This document shows positions 47,993 to 60,301 of a stretch of DNA of 64,000 nucleotides, piece by piece. The DNA is from Agelas oroides (taxonomy: Eukaryota > Porifera > Demospongiae > Agelasida > Agelasidae). A model generated the notes under the pieces. That model was not told where the DNA came from. It did not search any database and saw only the letters and a list, made by a program, of their open reading frames with translations. Location: contig OX422193.1 in NCBI GenBank assembly GCA_949130485.1, forward strand, positions 4,508,871 through 4,572,870. The letters are read 5' to 3'. Numbering within the stretch: the stretch's first letter is position 1; each line of letters begins with the position of its first letter. The position numbers were made by a program, and so were the translations under genes.

Positions 47993-48280
47993 CACAACTG
48001 TGTAAGTCCTGTGAAGCTCGTGCAAGCCTGTTTATGAGCCAGAAAAGACCTTGAATGCAGTTTTCACCACTGTGGAGGCACTGCAAACTTCGTCCAAGCA
48101 TGTTTAAGTGACAGGAAAGATCTAGAAAGCGGTTTTCACAACTGTGTAAGTCCTGTGAAGCTCGTGCAAGCCTGTTTATGAGCCAGAAAAGACCTTGAAT
48201 GCAGTTTTCACCACTGTGGAGGCACTGCAAACTTCGTCCAAGCATGTTTAAGTGACAGGAAAGATCTAGAAAGCGGTTTT
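47993..48280. repeat. Local 144-bp (two-monomer) duplication inside unit 2
   Basis: Two monomers carrying GACCTTGAATGC and GCACTGCAAACTTCG are doubled head to tail (about 47993-48136 and 48137-48280). The same doubling is at about 54095-54382 in unit 3. Unit 1 has this pair only once (about 41825-41970). The older P1 block has four different monomers at the equivalent place (33766-34055). Confidence 0.85.
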
Positions 48281-50439
48281 CACCAATGTGAAGGTCCTGT
48301 GAAACTCGTGCAAGCCTGTTTAAGTACCAGGAAGGATGGAGAAAGCAGTTTTCACCACTGTGGAGGTCCTGTGAGGCTCGTTCAAGACTGTTTATCTGCG
48401 TGAAAGGTCTGTCAAAGCTGGTTTAACCACATTATAGGTCCTGTGAAGCTCGTGCAAGCCTGTTTAAGTGTCAGGAAAGATCTAGAAAACAGTTTTCATC
48501 ACTGTAGAGGTCGTGTGAGGCTCATCCCTGCCAGTTTAAATGCGGGCAAGATCTGAAATAGCTGTTTTAACCGCCGTGGAGGTGCTTTGAAGCACGTACG
48601 GCCTGTTTATGTGCCAGGAAAGATCTAGTAAAAGCAGTTTTCACCACTGTGCATGGCCTGTGAAGCTCGTTCAAGCCTGTTTAAGTGCGGGAAACGTCTG
48701 ACAAAGCCGTTTTCACTCACGTGAAGGTGCTATGAGGCTCATGTCAGCCTGTTTAAATGCGGGAAAGGTGTGAAACAGCTGTTTCAACCGCCGTGGAGGA
48801 GCTTGGATGCACATACAGGCCTGTTTATGTGCCTGGAAAGATCTAGAAAGCAGTTTTCACCACTTTGCAGGTCCTGTGAAGTTCGTGCAAGCTTGTTTAA
48901 GAGCCAGAAAAGATCGGGAAAGCAGTTTTCACCGCTGTTGAGCTCCTGTGAAGCTCGTACAATCTTGTTTAAGTGCGGGAAAGGTCTGACAAAAACGGTT
49001 TCAACCGCCGTGGAGGCCCTATGAAGGTCGTGCAAGCCTGCTTAAGTGTCCGGAAAGATCTAGAAAGCCGTTTTCACCGCTGTGGAGGTCCTGTGAGGAT
49101 CGTGCAAGCCTGTCTAGAAAGCAGTTTTCACCACTGTGGAGGCCATGTGAAGATAGTGCAAGCCTGTTTATGTACAAGGAAAGTTCTGGAAAGCTGATTT
49201 GACCACTGTACTGCTCCTGTGAAGCTCGTGTAAGCCTGTTTAAGTGTCAGGAAAGAACTAGAAAGCAGTTTTCAGCACTGTAGCGGTCCTGTGAGACTCG
49301 TCCCAGCCTGTTTACATGCGGGAAAGGTCTGAAACAACTGTTTTAACAGCCGTGGAGGAGCTTTGATGCACGTGCAGGCCTGTTTATGTGCCCGGAAAGA
49401 TCTAGAAAGTAGTTTTCATCACCGTGCAGGTCCTGTGAAGCTCGTGAAAGCCTGTTTAGGAGCCAGGAAAGATCTAGAAAGCAGTTTTCACAACTGTGTA
49501 GGTCTTGTGAAGCTCGTTCAAGCCTGTTTAAGTGCAGGAAACTTCCGACAAATTTAACTGCCGAGAAGGTGCTGTGAAGCTCGTGCAATCCTGTATAAGT
49601 GTCAGGAAAGATCTAGAAAGCAGTTATCACCACAGTGGAAGTCTTGTGAGGCTCGTCAAATCTGTTTATGAGCCAGAAAAGACCTAGAAAGCAGTTTTCA
49701 CCACTGTGGAGGCCCTGTGAAGATAGTGCAAGCCTGTTTATGTGCAAGGAAAGTTCTGGAAAGCTGATTTCACCATTGCACTGCTCCTGTGAAGCTCGTG
49801 TAAGCCTGTTTAAGTTTCAGGAAGGAACTAGAAAGCAGTTTTCAGCACTGTAGCGGTCCTGTGAGACTCATCCCAGCCTGTTTACATGCGGGAAAGGTCT
49901 GAAACAGCTGTTTTAACAGCCGTGGAGGAGCTTTGATGCACATGCAGGCCTGTTTATGTGCCCGGAAAGATCTAGAAAGCAGTTTTCATCACCGTGCAGG
50001 TCCTGTGAAGCTCGTGCAAGCCTGTTTAAGAGCCAGGAAAGATCGGGAAAGCAGTTTTCACCGCTGTTGAGGTCGTGTGAAGCTCGTGCAAGCCTGTTTA
50101 TATGTCAGGAAAGATTGAGAAAGCAGTTTTCACAACTGTGCAGGTCCTGTGAAGCTCGTACAAGCCTGTTTAGGAGCCAGGAAAGATCTAGAAAGCAGTT
50201 TTCACAACTGTGTAGGTCTTGTGAAGCTAGTTCAAGCCTGTTTAAGTGCAGGAAACGTCCGACAAATTTAACTGCCGAGAAGGTGCTGTGAAGCTCGTGC
50301 AAGCCTGTATAAGTGTCAGGAAAGATCTAGAAAGCAGTTATCACCACAGTGGAAGTCTTGTGAGGCTCGTCAAATCTGTTTATGAGCCAGAAAAGACCTA
50401 GAAAGCAGTTTTCACCACTGTGGAGGCCCTGTGAAGATA

Positions 50440-50480
50440 GTGCAAGCCTGTTTATGTGCAAGCATGTACGGCCTGTTTAT
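50440..50480. other. Deletion junction inside the macro-repeat
   Basis: TTTATGTGCAAG joins directly to CATGTACGGCCTG at about 50460. In the sister copy these two pieces lie at 44157-44169 and about 44359-44371, separated by about 190 bp. The join shares a few bases (AAGCA-like microhomology). This explains why one offset is 6292 on the left of the join and 6102 on its right. Confidence 0.8.
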
Positions 50481-53400
50481 GTGCCAGGAAAGATCTAGTA
50501 AAAGCAGTTTTCACCACTGTGCATGGCCTGTGAAGCTCGTTCAAGCCTGTTTAAGTGCGGGAAACGTCTGACAAAACCGTTTTCACTCACGTGAAAGTGC
50601 TATGAGGCTCATGTCAGCCTGTTTAAATGCGGGAAAGGTGTGAAACAGCTGTTTCAACCGCCGTGGAGGAGCTTGGATGCACATACAGGCCTGTTTATGT
50701 GCCTGGAAAGATCTAGAAAGCAGTTTTCACCACTTTGCAGGTCCTGTGAAGTTCGTGCAAGCTTGTTTAAGAGCCAGGAAAGATCGGGAAAGCAGTTTTC
50801 ACCGCTGTTGAGCTCCTGTGAAGCTCGTACAATCTTGTTTAAGTGCGGGAAAGGTCTGACAAAAACGGTTTCAACCGCCGTGGAGGCCCTATGAAGGTCG
50901 TGCAAACCTGCTTAAGTGTCCGGAAAGACCTAGAAAGCAGTTTTCACCGCTGTGGAGGTCCTGTGAGGATCGTACAAGCCTGTTTATGAGCCAGAAAAGA
51001 CCTAGAAAGCAGTTTTCACAACTGTGTAGGTGTTGTGAAGCTCGTACAAGCCTGTTTAAGTGCGGGAAACGTCCGACAAATTTAACCGCCGAGAAGGTGC
51101 TGTGAAGCTCGTGTAAGCCTGTATAAGTGTCAGGAAAGATCTAGAAAGCAGTTATCAACACAGTGGAAGTCTTGTGAGGTTCGTCAAATCTGTTTATGAG
51201 CCAGAAAATACCTAGAAAGCAGTTTTCACCACTGTGGAGGCACTGTGAAGCTCGTCCAAGCCTGTTTAAGTGTCAGGAAAGATCTAGAAGACAGTTTTCG
51301 TCACTGTAGAGGTCGTGTGAGGCTCGTCCCTGCCAGTTTAAATGCGGGCAAGGTCTGAAACAGCTGTTTTAACCGCCGTGGAGGAGCTTTGAAGCACGTG
51401 CAGGCCTGTTTATGTGCCCGGAAAGATCTAGAAAGCAGTTTTCATCACCGTGCAGGTCCTGTGAAGCTCGTGCAAGCCTGTTTAGGAGCCAGGAAAGATC
51501 TAGAAAGCAGTTTTCACAACTGTGTAGGTCCTGTGAAGCTCGTGGAAGCCTGTTTAAGTGCGGGAAACGTCTGACAAATTTAACCGCCGAGAAGGTGCTG
51601 TGAAGCTCATGCAAGCCTGTATAAGTGTCAGGAAAGATCTAGAAAGCTGTTATCACCACAGTGGAAGTCTTGTGAGGCTCGTCAAATCTGTTTATTAGCG
51701 AGAAAAGACCTAGAAAGCAGTTTTCACCACTGTGGAGGCACTGTCAAGCTCGTCCAAGCCTGTTTAAGTGTCAGGAAAGATCTAGAAAACAGTTTTCATC
51801 ACTGTAGAGGTCGTGTGAGGCTCGTCCCTGCCAGTTTAAATGCGGGAAAGGTGTGAAACAGCTTTTTTAACCGCCGTGGAGGAGCTTTGATGCACATACA
51901 GGCCTGTTTGTGCCCGGAAAGATCTAGAAAGTAGTTTTCGTCATTGTGCAAGTGCTGTGAAGCTCGTGTAAGCCTCTTTAAGAGCCAGGAAAGATCGGGA
52001 AAGCAGTTTTCACCGCTGTTGGGGTCTTGTGAAGCTCGTATGATCTTGTTTATGTGCGGGAAAGGTCTGACAAAAACGGTTTCAACCGCCGTGAAGGCCC
52101 TATGAAGGTCGTGCAAGCCTGTTTAAGTGTCCTGAAAGATCTAGAAAGCAGTTTTCACCATTGTGGAGGTCCAGTGAGGATCGTGCAAGCCTGTTTATGA
52201 ACTAGAAAAGACTTAGAAAGCAGTTTTCACCACTGTGGAGGCCCTGTGAAGATAGTGGAAGCCTGTTTATGTGCAAGGAAAGTTCTGGAAAGCGGTTTTC
52301 GCCACTGTACTTCTCCTGTGAAGCTTGTGTAATCCTGTTCAACTGTCACGAAAGAACTAGAAAGCCATTTTCAGCAATGTAGAGTTCCTGTGAGGCTCGT
52401 CCCAGCCTGTTTCCATGCGGAAAAGGTCTGAAACAGCTGTTTTAACAGCCGTTGAGGAACTTTGGTGCACGTGCAGGCCTGTTTATGTGCCCGGAAAGAT
52501 CTAGAAAGCAGTTTTCATCACTGTGCAGGTCCTGTGAAGCTCGTGCAAGCCTGTTTAAGAGCCAGGAAAGATCGGGAAAGCAGTTTATACCGCTGTTGAG
52601 GTTGTGTGAAGCTCGAGCAAGCCTGTTTATATATCAGGAAAGATCGAGAAAGCAGTTTTCACAACTGTGCACGTCCTGTGAAGCTCGTACAAGCCTGTTT
52701 AGGAGCCAGGAAAGATCTAGAAAGCAGTTTTCACAACTGTGTAGGTCCTGTGAAGCTCGTGCAATCCTGTTTAAGTGCGGGAAACGTCTGACAAATTTAA
52801 CCGCCGAGAAAGTGCTGTGAATCTCATGCAAGCCTGTATAAGTGTCAGGAAAGATCTAGAAAGCAGTTATCACCACAGTGGAAGTCTTGTGAGGCTCGTC
52901 AAATCTGTTTATGAGCCAGAAAAGACATAGAAAACAGTTTTCATCACTGCAGAGGTCGTGTGAGGCTCGTCCCTGCCAGTTTAAATGCGGGAAAGGTGTG
53001 AAACAGCTTTTTTAACCACCGTGGAGGAGCTTTGATGCACATACAGGCCTGTTTATGTGCCCGGAAAGATCTAGAAAGTGGTTTTCGTCACTGTGCAGGT
53101 ACTATGAAGCTCGTACAAGCTTGTTTAAGAGCCAGGAAAAATCGATAAATCTGTTTTCAGCACTGTGCAGGTGCTGTGAAGCTCGTGCAAGCCTGTTTAA
53201 GAGACAGGAAAGATCGGGAAAGCAGTTTTCATCGCTGTTGAGGTCCTGTGAAGCTCGTACGATCTTGATTATATGCGGGAAAGGTCTGAGGAAAACGGTT
53301 TCAACGGCCGTGGAGGCCCTATGAAGGTCGTGCAAGCCTGTTTAAGTGTCCGGAAAGATCTAGAAAGCAGTTTTCACCACTGTGGAGGTCCTGTGAGGAT

Positions 53401-55463
53401 CGTGCAAGCCTGTTTATGAGCCAGAAAAGACCTAGAAAGCAGTTTTCACCACTGTGGAGGCCCTGTCAAGATAGTGCAAGCCTGTTTATGTGCGAGGAAA
53501 GTTCAGGAAAGCGGATTTCACCACTGTACTGCTGCTGTGAAGCTCGTGTAAGCCTGTTTAAGTGTCAGGAAAGAACTAGAAAGCAGTTTTCAGCACTGTA
53601 GAGGTCCTGTGAGGCTTGTCCCAGCCTGTTTACATGCGGCAAAGGTCTGAAACAGCTGTTTTCACAGCCGTGCAGGAGCTTTCATGCACATGCAGGCATG
53701 TTTATGTGCCCGGAAAATCTAGATAGCAGTTTTCATCACCGTGAAGGTCCTGTGAAGCTCGTGCAAGCCTGTTTATGAGCCAGAAAAGACCTAGAAAGCA
53801 GTTTTCATCACTGTGGAGGCACTGCAAACCTCGTCCAAGCATGTTTAAGTAACAGGAAAGATGTAGAAAGCGGTTTTCACCACTGTGCAGGTGCTGTGGA
53901 GCTCGTGCAAGCCTGTTTAAGAGCCAGGAAAGATCGAGAATGCAGTTTTCACAGCTGTGGAGATCCTGTGAAGCTCGTTCAATCTTGTGTAAGTGCGGGG
54001 AAGGTCTGACAAAAACCGTTTAAACTGCCGTGGAGGCCCTATGAAGCTCGGTCAAGCCTGTTTATGCGCCAGGAAAGATCTAGAAAGCGTTTTTCACAAC
54101 TGTGTAAGTCCTGTGAAGCTCGTGCAAGCCTGTTTATGAGCCAGAAAAGACCTTGAATGCAGTTTTCACCACTGTGGAGGCACTGCAAACTTCGTCCAAG
54201 CATGTTTAAGTGACAGGAAAGATCTAGAAAGCGGTTTTCACAACTGTGTAAGTCCTGTGAAGCTCGTGCAAGCCTGTTTATGAGCCAGAAAAGACCTTGA
54301 ATGCAGTTTTCACCACTGTGGAGGCACTGCAAACTTCGTCCAAGCATGTTTAAGTGACAGGAAAGATCTAGAAAGCGGTTTTCACCAATGTGAAGGTCTT
54401 GTGAAACTCGTGCAAGCCTGTTTAAGTACCAGGAAGGATGGAGAAAGGAGTTTTCACCACTGTGGAGGTCCTGTGAGGCTCGTTCAAGACTGTTTATCTG
54501 CGTGAAAGGTCTGTCAAAGCTGGTTTAACCACATTATAGGTCCTGTGAAGCTCGTGCAAGCCTGTTTAAGTGTCAGGAAAGATCTAGAAAACAGTTTTCA
54601 TCACTGTAGAGGTCGTGTGAGGCTCATCCCTGCCAGTTTAAATGCGGGCAAGATCTGAAATAGCTGTTTTAACCGCCGTGGAGGTGCTTTGAAGCACGTA
54701 CGGCCTGTTTATGTGCCAGGAAAGATCTAGTAAAAGCAGTTTTCACCACTGTGCATGGCCTGTGAAGCTCGTTCAAGCCTGTTTAAGTGCGGGAAACGTC
54801 TGACAAAGCCGTTTTCACTCACGTGAAGGTGCTATGAGGCTCATGTCAGCCTGTTTAAATGCGGGAAAGGTGTGAAACAGCTGTTTCAACCGCCGTGGAG
54901 GAGCTTGGATGCACATACAGGCCTGTTTATGTGCCTGGAAAGATCTAGAAAGCAGTTTTCACCACTTTGCAGGTCCTGTGAAGTTCGTGCAAGCTTGTTT
55001 AAGAGCCAGAAAAGATCGGGAAAGCAGTTTTCACCGCTGTTGAGCTCCTGTGAAGCTCGTACAATCTTGTTTAAGTGCGGGAAAGGTCTGACAAAAACGG
55101 TTTCAACCGCCGTGGAGGCCCTATGAAGGTCGTGCAAGCCTGCTTAAGTGTCCGGAAAGATCTAGAAAGCCGTTTTCACCGCTGTGGAGGTCCTGTGAGG
55201 ATCGTGCAAGCCTGTCTAGAAAGCAGTTTTCACCACTGTGGAGGCCATGTGAAGATAGTGCAAGCCTGTTTATGTGCAAGGAAAGTTCTGGAAAGCTGAT
55301 TTGACCACTGTACTGCTCCTGTGAAGCTCGTGTAAGCCTGTTTAAGTGTCAGGAAAGAACTAGAAAGCAGTTTTCAGCACTGTAGCGGTCCTGTGAGACT
55401 CGTCCCAGCCTGTTTACATGCGGGAAAGGTCTGAAACAGCTGTTTTAACAGTCGTGGAGGAGC

Positions 55464-58400
55464 TTTGATGCACGTGCAGGCCTGTTTATGTGCCCGGAAA
55501 GATCTAGAAAGCAGTTTTCATCACCGTGCAGGTCCTGTGAAGCTCGTGCAAGCCTGTTTAAGAGCCATGAAAGATCGGGAAAGCAGTATTCACCGCTGTT
55601 GAGGTTGTGTGAAGCTCGTGCAAGCCTGTTTATATGTCAGGAAAGATCGAGAAAGCAGTTTTCACAACTGTGCAGGTCCTGTGAAGCTCGTACAAGCCTG
55701 TTTAGGAGCCAGGAAAGATCTAGAAAGCAGTTTGCACAACTGTGTAGGTCTTGTGAAGCTCGTTCAAGCCTGTTTAAGTGCAGGAAACGTCCGACAAATT
55801 TAACCGCCGAGAAGGTACTGTGAAGCTCGTGCAAGCCTGTATAAGTGTCAGGAAAGATCAAGAAAGCAGTTATCACCACAGTGGAAGTCTTGTGAGGCTC
55901 GTCAAATCTGTTTATGAGCCAGAAAAGACCTAGAAAGCAGTTTTCACCACTGTGGAGGCCCTGTGAAGATAGTGCAAGCCTGTTTATGTGCAAGGAAAGT
56001 TCTGGAAAGCTGATTTCACCACTGTACTGCTCCTGTGAAGCTCGTGTAAGCCTGTTTATGTGTCAAGAAAGAACTAGAAAGCAGTTTTCAGCACTGTAGA
56101 GGTCCTGTGAGGCTCGTCCCAGCCTGTTTACATGCGGGAAAGGTCTGAAACAGCTGTTTTAACAGCCGTGGAGGAGCTTTGATGCACGTGCAGGCCTGTT
56201 TATGTACCCGGAAAGATCTAGAAAGCAGTTTTCATCACCGTGCAGGTCCTGTGAAGCTCGTGCAAGCCTGTTTAAGAGCCAGGAAAGATCGGGAAAGCAG
56301 TATTCACCGCTGTTGAGGTCGTGTGAAGCTCGTGCAAGCCTGTTTATATGTCAGGAAAGATCGAGTAAGCAGTTTTCACAACTGTGCAGGTCCTGTGAAG
56401 CTCGTACAAGCCTGTTTCGGAGCCAGAAAAGATCTAGAAAGCAATTTTCACAACTGTGTAGGTGTTGTGAAGCTCGTACAAGCCTGTTTAAGTGCGGGAA
56501 ACGTCCGACAAATTTAACCGCCGAGAAGGTGCTGTGAAGCTCGTGCAAGCCTGTATAAGTGTCAGGAAAGATCTAGAAAGCAGTTATCACCACAGTGGAA
56601 GTCTTGTGAGGTTCGTCAAATCTGTTTATGAGCCAGAAAATACCTAGAAAGCAGTTTTCACCACTGTGGAGGCACTGTGAAGCTCTTCCAAGTCTGTTTA
56701 AGTGTCAGGAAAGATCTAGAAGACAGTTTTCATCACTGTAGAGGTCGTGTGAGGCTCGTCCCTGCCAGTTTAAATGCGGGCAAGGTCTGAAACAGCTGTT
56801 TTAACCGCCGTGGAGGAGCTTTGAAGCACGTGCAGGCCTGTTTATGTGCCAGGAAAGATCTAGAAAAAGCAGTTTTCACCACTGTGCAGGTTCTGTGAAG
56901 CTCGTGCAAGCCTGTTTAAGTGCGGGAAACGTCTGACAAAGCCGTTTTAACCCCCGTGAAGGTGCTGTGAAGCTGATGCCAGCCTGTTTAAATGCGGGAA
57001 AGGTGTGAAACAGCTGTTTTAACAGCTGTGGAGGAGCTTTGATGCACATACAGGCCTGTTTATGTGCCTGGAAAGATCTAGAAAGCAGTTTTCACCACTG
57101 TGGAGGCACTGCAAACCTCGTCCAAGCATGTTTGAGTGACAGGAAAGATCTAGAAAGCGGTTTTCACCACTTTGCAGGTGCTGTGAAACTCGTGCAAGCC
57201 TGTTTAAGAGCCAGGAAAGGCCTAGAACGCAGTTTTCACCACTGTGGAGGCACTGCAAACCTCGTACAATCTTGTTTAAATGCGGGAAAGGTCTGACAAA
57301 AATGGTTTCAACCGTCGTGGAGGCCCTATGAAGGTCGTGCAAGCCTGTTTAAGTGTCCGGAAAGATCTAGAAAGCAGTATTCACCGCTGTGGAGGTCCTG
57401 TGAGGATCGTGCAAGCCTGTTTATGAGTCAGAAAAGACCAACCAAGCAGTTTTCACCGCTGTGGAGGCTCTGTGAAGATAGTGCAAGCCTGATTATGTGC
57501 AAGGAAAGTTCTGGAAAGCGGTTTTCACCACTGTACTGCTCCTGTGAAGCTCGTGTAAGCCTGTTTAAGTGTCCAGAAAGATCTAGAAAGCGGTTTTCAC
57601 CCCTGTGGAGGTCCTGTGAGGATCGTGCAAGCCTGTTTATGAGCCAGAAAATACCTAGAAAGCAGTTTTCACCACTATGGAGGCCCTGTGAAGATAGTGC
57701 AAGCCTGTTTATGTGCAAAGAAAGTTCTGGAAAGCGGTTTTCACCACTGTACGGCTCCTGTACTGTGAAGCTCGTGTAAGCCTGTTTAAGAGTCAGGAAA
57801 GATCGGGAAAGCAGTTTTCACCGCTGTTGAGCTCCTGTGAAGCTCGTACAATCTTGTTTAAGTGCGGGAAAGGTCTGACAAAAACCATTTCAACCGCCTT
57901 TGAGGCCCTATGAAGGTCGTGCAAGCCTGTTTATGTGTCCGGAAAGATCTAGAAAGCAGTTTTCACCGCTGTGGTGGTCCTGTGAGGCTCGTTCCAGCCT
58001 GTTTAAATGCGGGAAAGGTCTGAAACAGCTGTTTTAACAGCCGTGGAGGAGCTTTGAAGCACGTGCAGGCTGTTTATGTGCCAGGAAAGATCTAGAAAGC
58101 AGTTTTCACAACTGTGCAGGTGCTGTGAAGCTCGTGCAGGCCTGTTTAGGAGCCAGGGAAGATCGGGAAAGCAGTTTTCACCACTGTGGAATTCCTGTGA
58201 GGCTCGTTCAAGCCTGTTTATGTACGTGAAAGGTCTGCCAAAGCTGTTTTAACCACAGTATAGGTCCTGTGAAGCTTGTGCAAGCCTGTTTAAGTGTCAG
58301 GAAAGATCTTGAAAACAGTCTCCATCTCGTGTGATGCTTGTCCCTACTAGTTTAAATGCGGGCAAGGTCTGAAACAGCTGTTTTAACCGCCGTGAAGGAG

Positions 58401-59730
58401 CTTTGAAGCACGTGCAGTACTGTTTATGTGCCAGGAAAGATCTGGAAAAAGCAGTTTTCACCACTGTGCAGGACCTGTGAAGTTCGTGCAAGCTTGTTTA
58501 AGAGCCAGGAAAGATCGAGAAAGCAGTTTTCACCACTGTGCAGGTGCTGTGAAACTCGTGCAAGCCTGTTTAAGAGCCAGGAAAGATCGAGAATGCAGTT
58601 TTAACTGCTGTTGAGTACGTATGAGGCTCGTACAATCTTGTTTAAATGCGGAAAAGGTCTGGCAAAAACGGTTTCAACCGTCGTGGAGGCCCTATGAAGG
58701 TCGTGCAATCCTGTTTAAGTGTCCGGAAAGATCTAGAAAGCAGTTTTCACCGCTGTGGAGGTCCTGTGAGGATCGTGCAAGCCTGTTTATGAGCCAGAAA
58801 AGACCTAGAAAGCAGTTTTCACCACTGTGGAGGCCCTGTGAAGATAGTGCAAGCCTGTTTATGTGCAAGGAAAGTTCTGGAAAGCGGTTTTCACCTCTGT
58901 ACTGCTCCTGTGAAGCTCGTGTAAGCCTCTTTAAGTGTCAGGAATGAACTAGAGAGCAGTTTTCAGCACTGTAGAGGTCCTGTGAGGCTCGTCCCAGCCT
59001 GTTTCCATGCAGGAAAGGTCTGAAACAGCTGTTTTAACCGCGCTTTGGTGCATGTGCAGGCCTGTTTATGTGCCCGGAAATATCTAGAAAGCAGTTTTCA
59101 TCACTGTGCAGGTCCTGTGTAGCTCGTGCAAGCTTGTTTAACAGCCAAGAAAAATCGATAAAGCTGTTTTCAGCACTGTGCAGGTGCTCTGAAGCTCGTG
59201 CAAGCCTATTTAAGAGCCAGGAAAGATCGGGAAAGCAGTTTTCACCGCTGTTGAGGTCCTGTCAAGCTCGTACAACCTTGCTCTGACAAAAACGGTTTCA
59301 ACCGCCGTGGAGGCCCTATGAAGGTCGTGCAAGCCTGTTTATGTGTCCGGAAAGATCTAGAAAGCAGTTTTCACCGCTGTGGAGGTCCTGTGAGGCTCAT
59401 CCAAGCCTGTTTATGTGCGTGAAAGGTCTGCCAAAGCTGTTTTAACCACAGTATAGGTCCTGTGAAGCTCGTGCAAGCCCGTTTAAGTGTCAGGAAGGAT
59501 CTTGAAAACAGTTTTCATCTCGTGTGATGCTCGTCCCTACCAGTTTAAATGCGGGCAAGGTCTGAAACAGCTGTTTTAACCGCCGTGAAGGAGCTTTGAA
59601 GCACGTGCAGGCCTGTTTATGTGCCAGGAAAGATTTAGAAAAAGCAGTTTTCAGCACTGTGCAGGTGCTGTGAAGCTCGTGCAAGCCTGTTTAAGTGCGG
59701 GAAACGTCTGACAAAGCCGTTTTAACCCCC
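55464..59730. repeat. Macro-repeat Q, copy 2
   Basis: Colinear with 35160-38950 at an offset of 20304 (282 x 72) up to about 57490, then 20493, then 20772 near 58940 and beyond. The steps correspond to 189 bp at about 57500-57690 and about 279 bp at about 58930-59210 that are present here and absent from Q1. Together with unit 3 of the 6.1-kb array, this forms a continuous second copy of most of the 8-kb PQ unit. Confidence 0.78.
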
Positions 59731-60301
59731 GTGAAGGTGCTATGAGGCTCATGCCAGCCTGTTTAAATGCGGGAAAGGTGTGAAACAGCTGTTTTAACCG
59801 CCGTGGAAGAGCTTTGATGCACATACAGGCCTGTTTATGTGCCTGGAAAGATCTAGAAAGCAGTTTTCGCCGCTGTGGAGGTCCAGTGAGGATCGTGCAA
59901 GCCTGTTTATGAGCCAGAAAAGACCTATAGAAAGCAGTTTTCACCACTGTGGAGGCCCTGTGAAGATAGTGCAAGCCTGTTCATGTGCAAGGAAAGTTCT
60001 GGAAAGCGGTTTTCACCACTGTACTGCTCCTGTGAAGCTCGTGTAAGCCTGTTTAAGTGTCAGGAAAGAACTAGAGAGCAGTTTTCAACATTGTAGAGAT
60101 CCTGTGAGGCTCATCCCAGCCTGTTTACATGCGGGAAAGGTCTGAAACAACTGTTTTAGCCGCCGTGTAGGAGCTTTGATGCACGCGCAGGCCTGTTTAT
60201 GTGCCCGGAAAGATCTAGAAAGCAGTTTTCATCACTGTGCAGGTCCTGTGAAGCTCGTGTAAGCCTGTTTAAGTGTCAGGAAAGAACTAGAAAGCAGTTT
60301 T

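Larger units (their letters stand above)
39205..55530. repeat. Tandem array of a 6.1-6.2 kb macro-repeat, about 2.7 copies
   Basis: Unit 1 is about 39205-45372, unit 2 about 45373-51474 and unit 3 about 51475-55530, after which the sequence continues as a Q copy. Offsets are 6168 between units 1 and 2 (6166 where unit 1 carries an extra TT near 40885) and 6102 between units 2 and 3. Examples are the pairs 39529/45697/51799 and 42474/48784/54886. The units combine a P block (related to 30900-35000) with a short Q-like piece. Differences are small indels of 18, 144 and 190 bp plus scattered substitutions. Confidence 0.8.
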
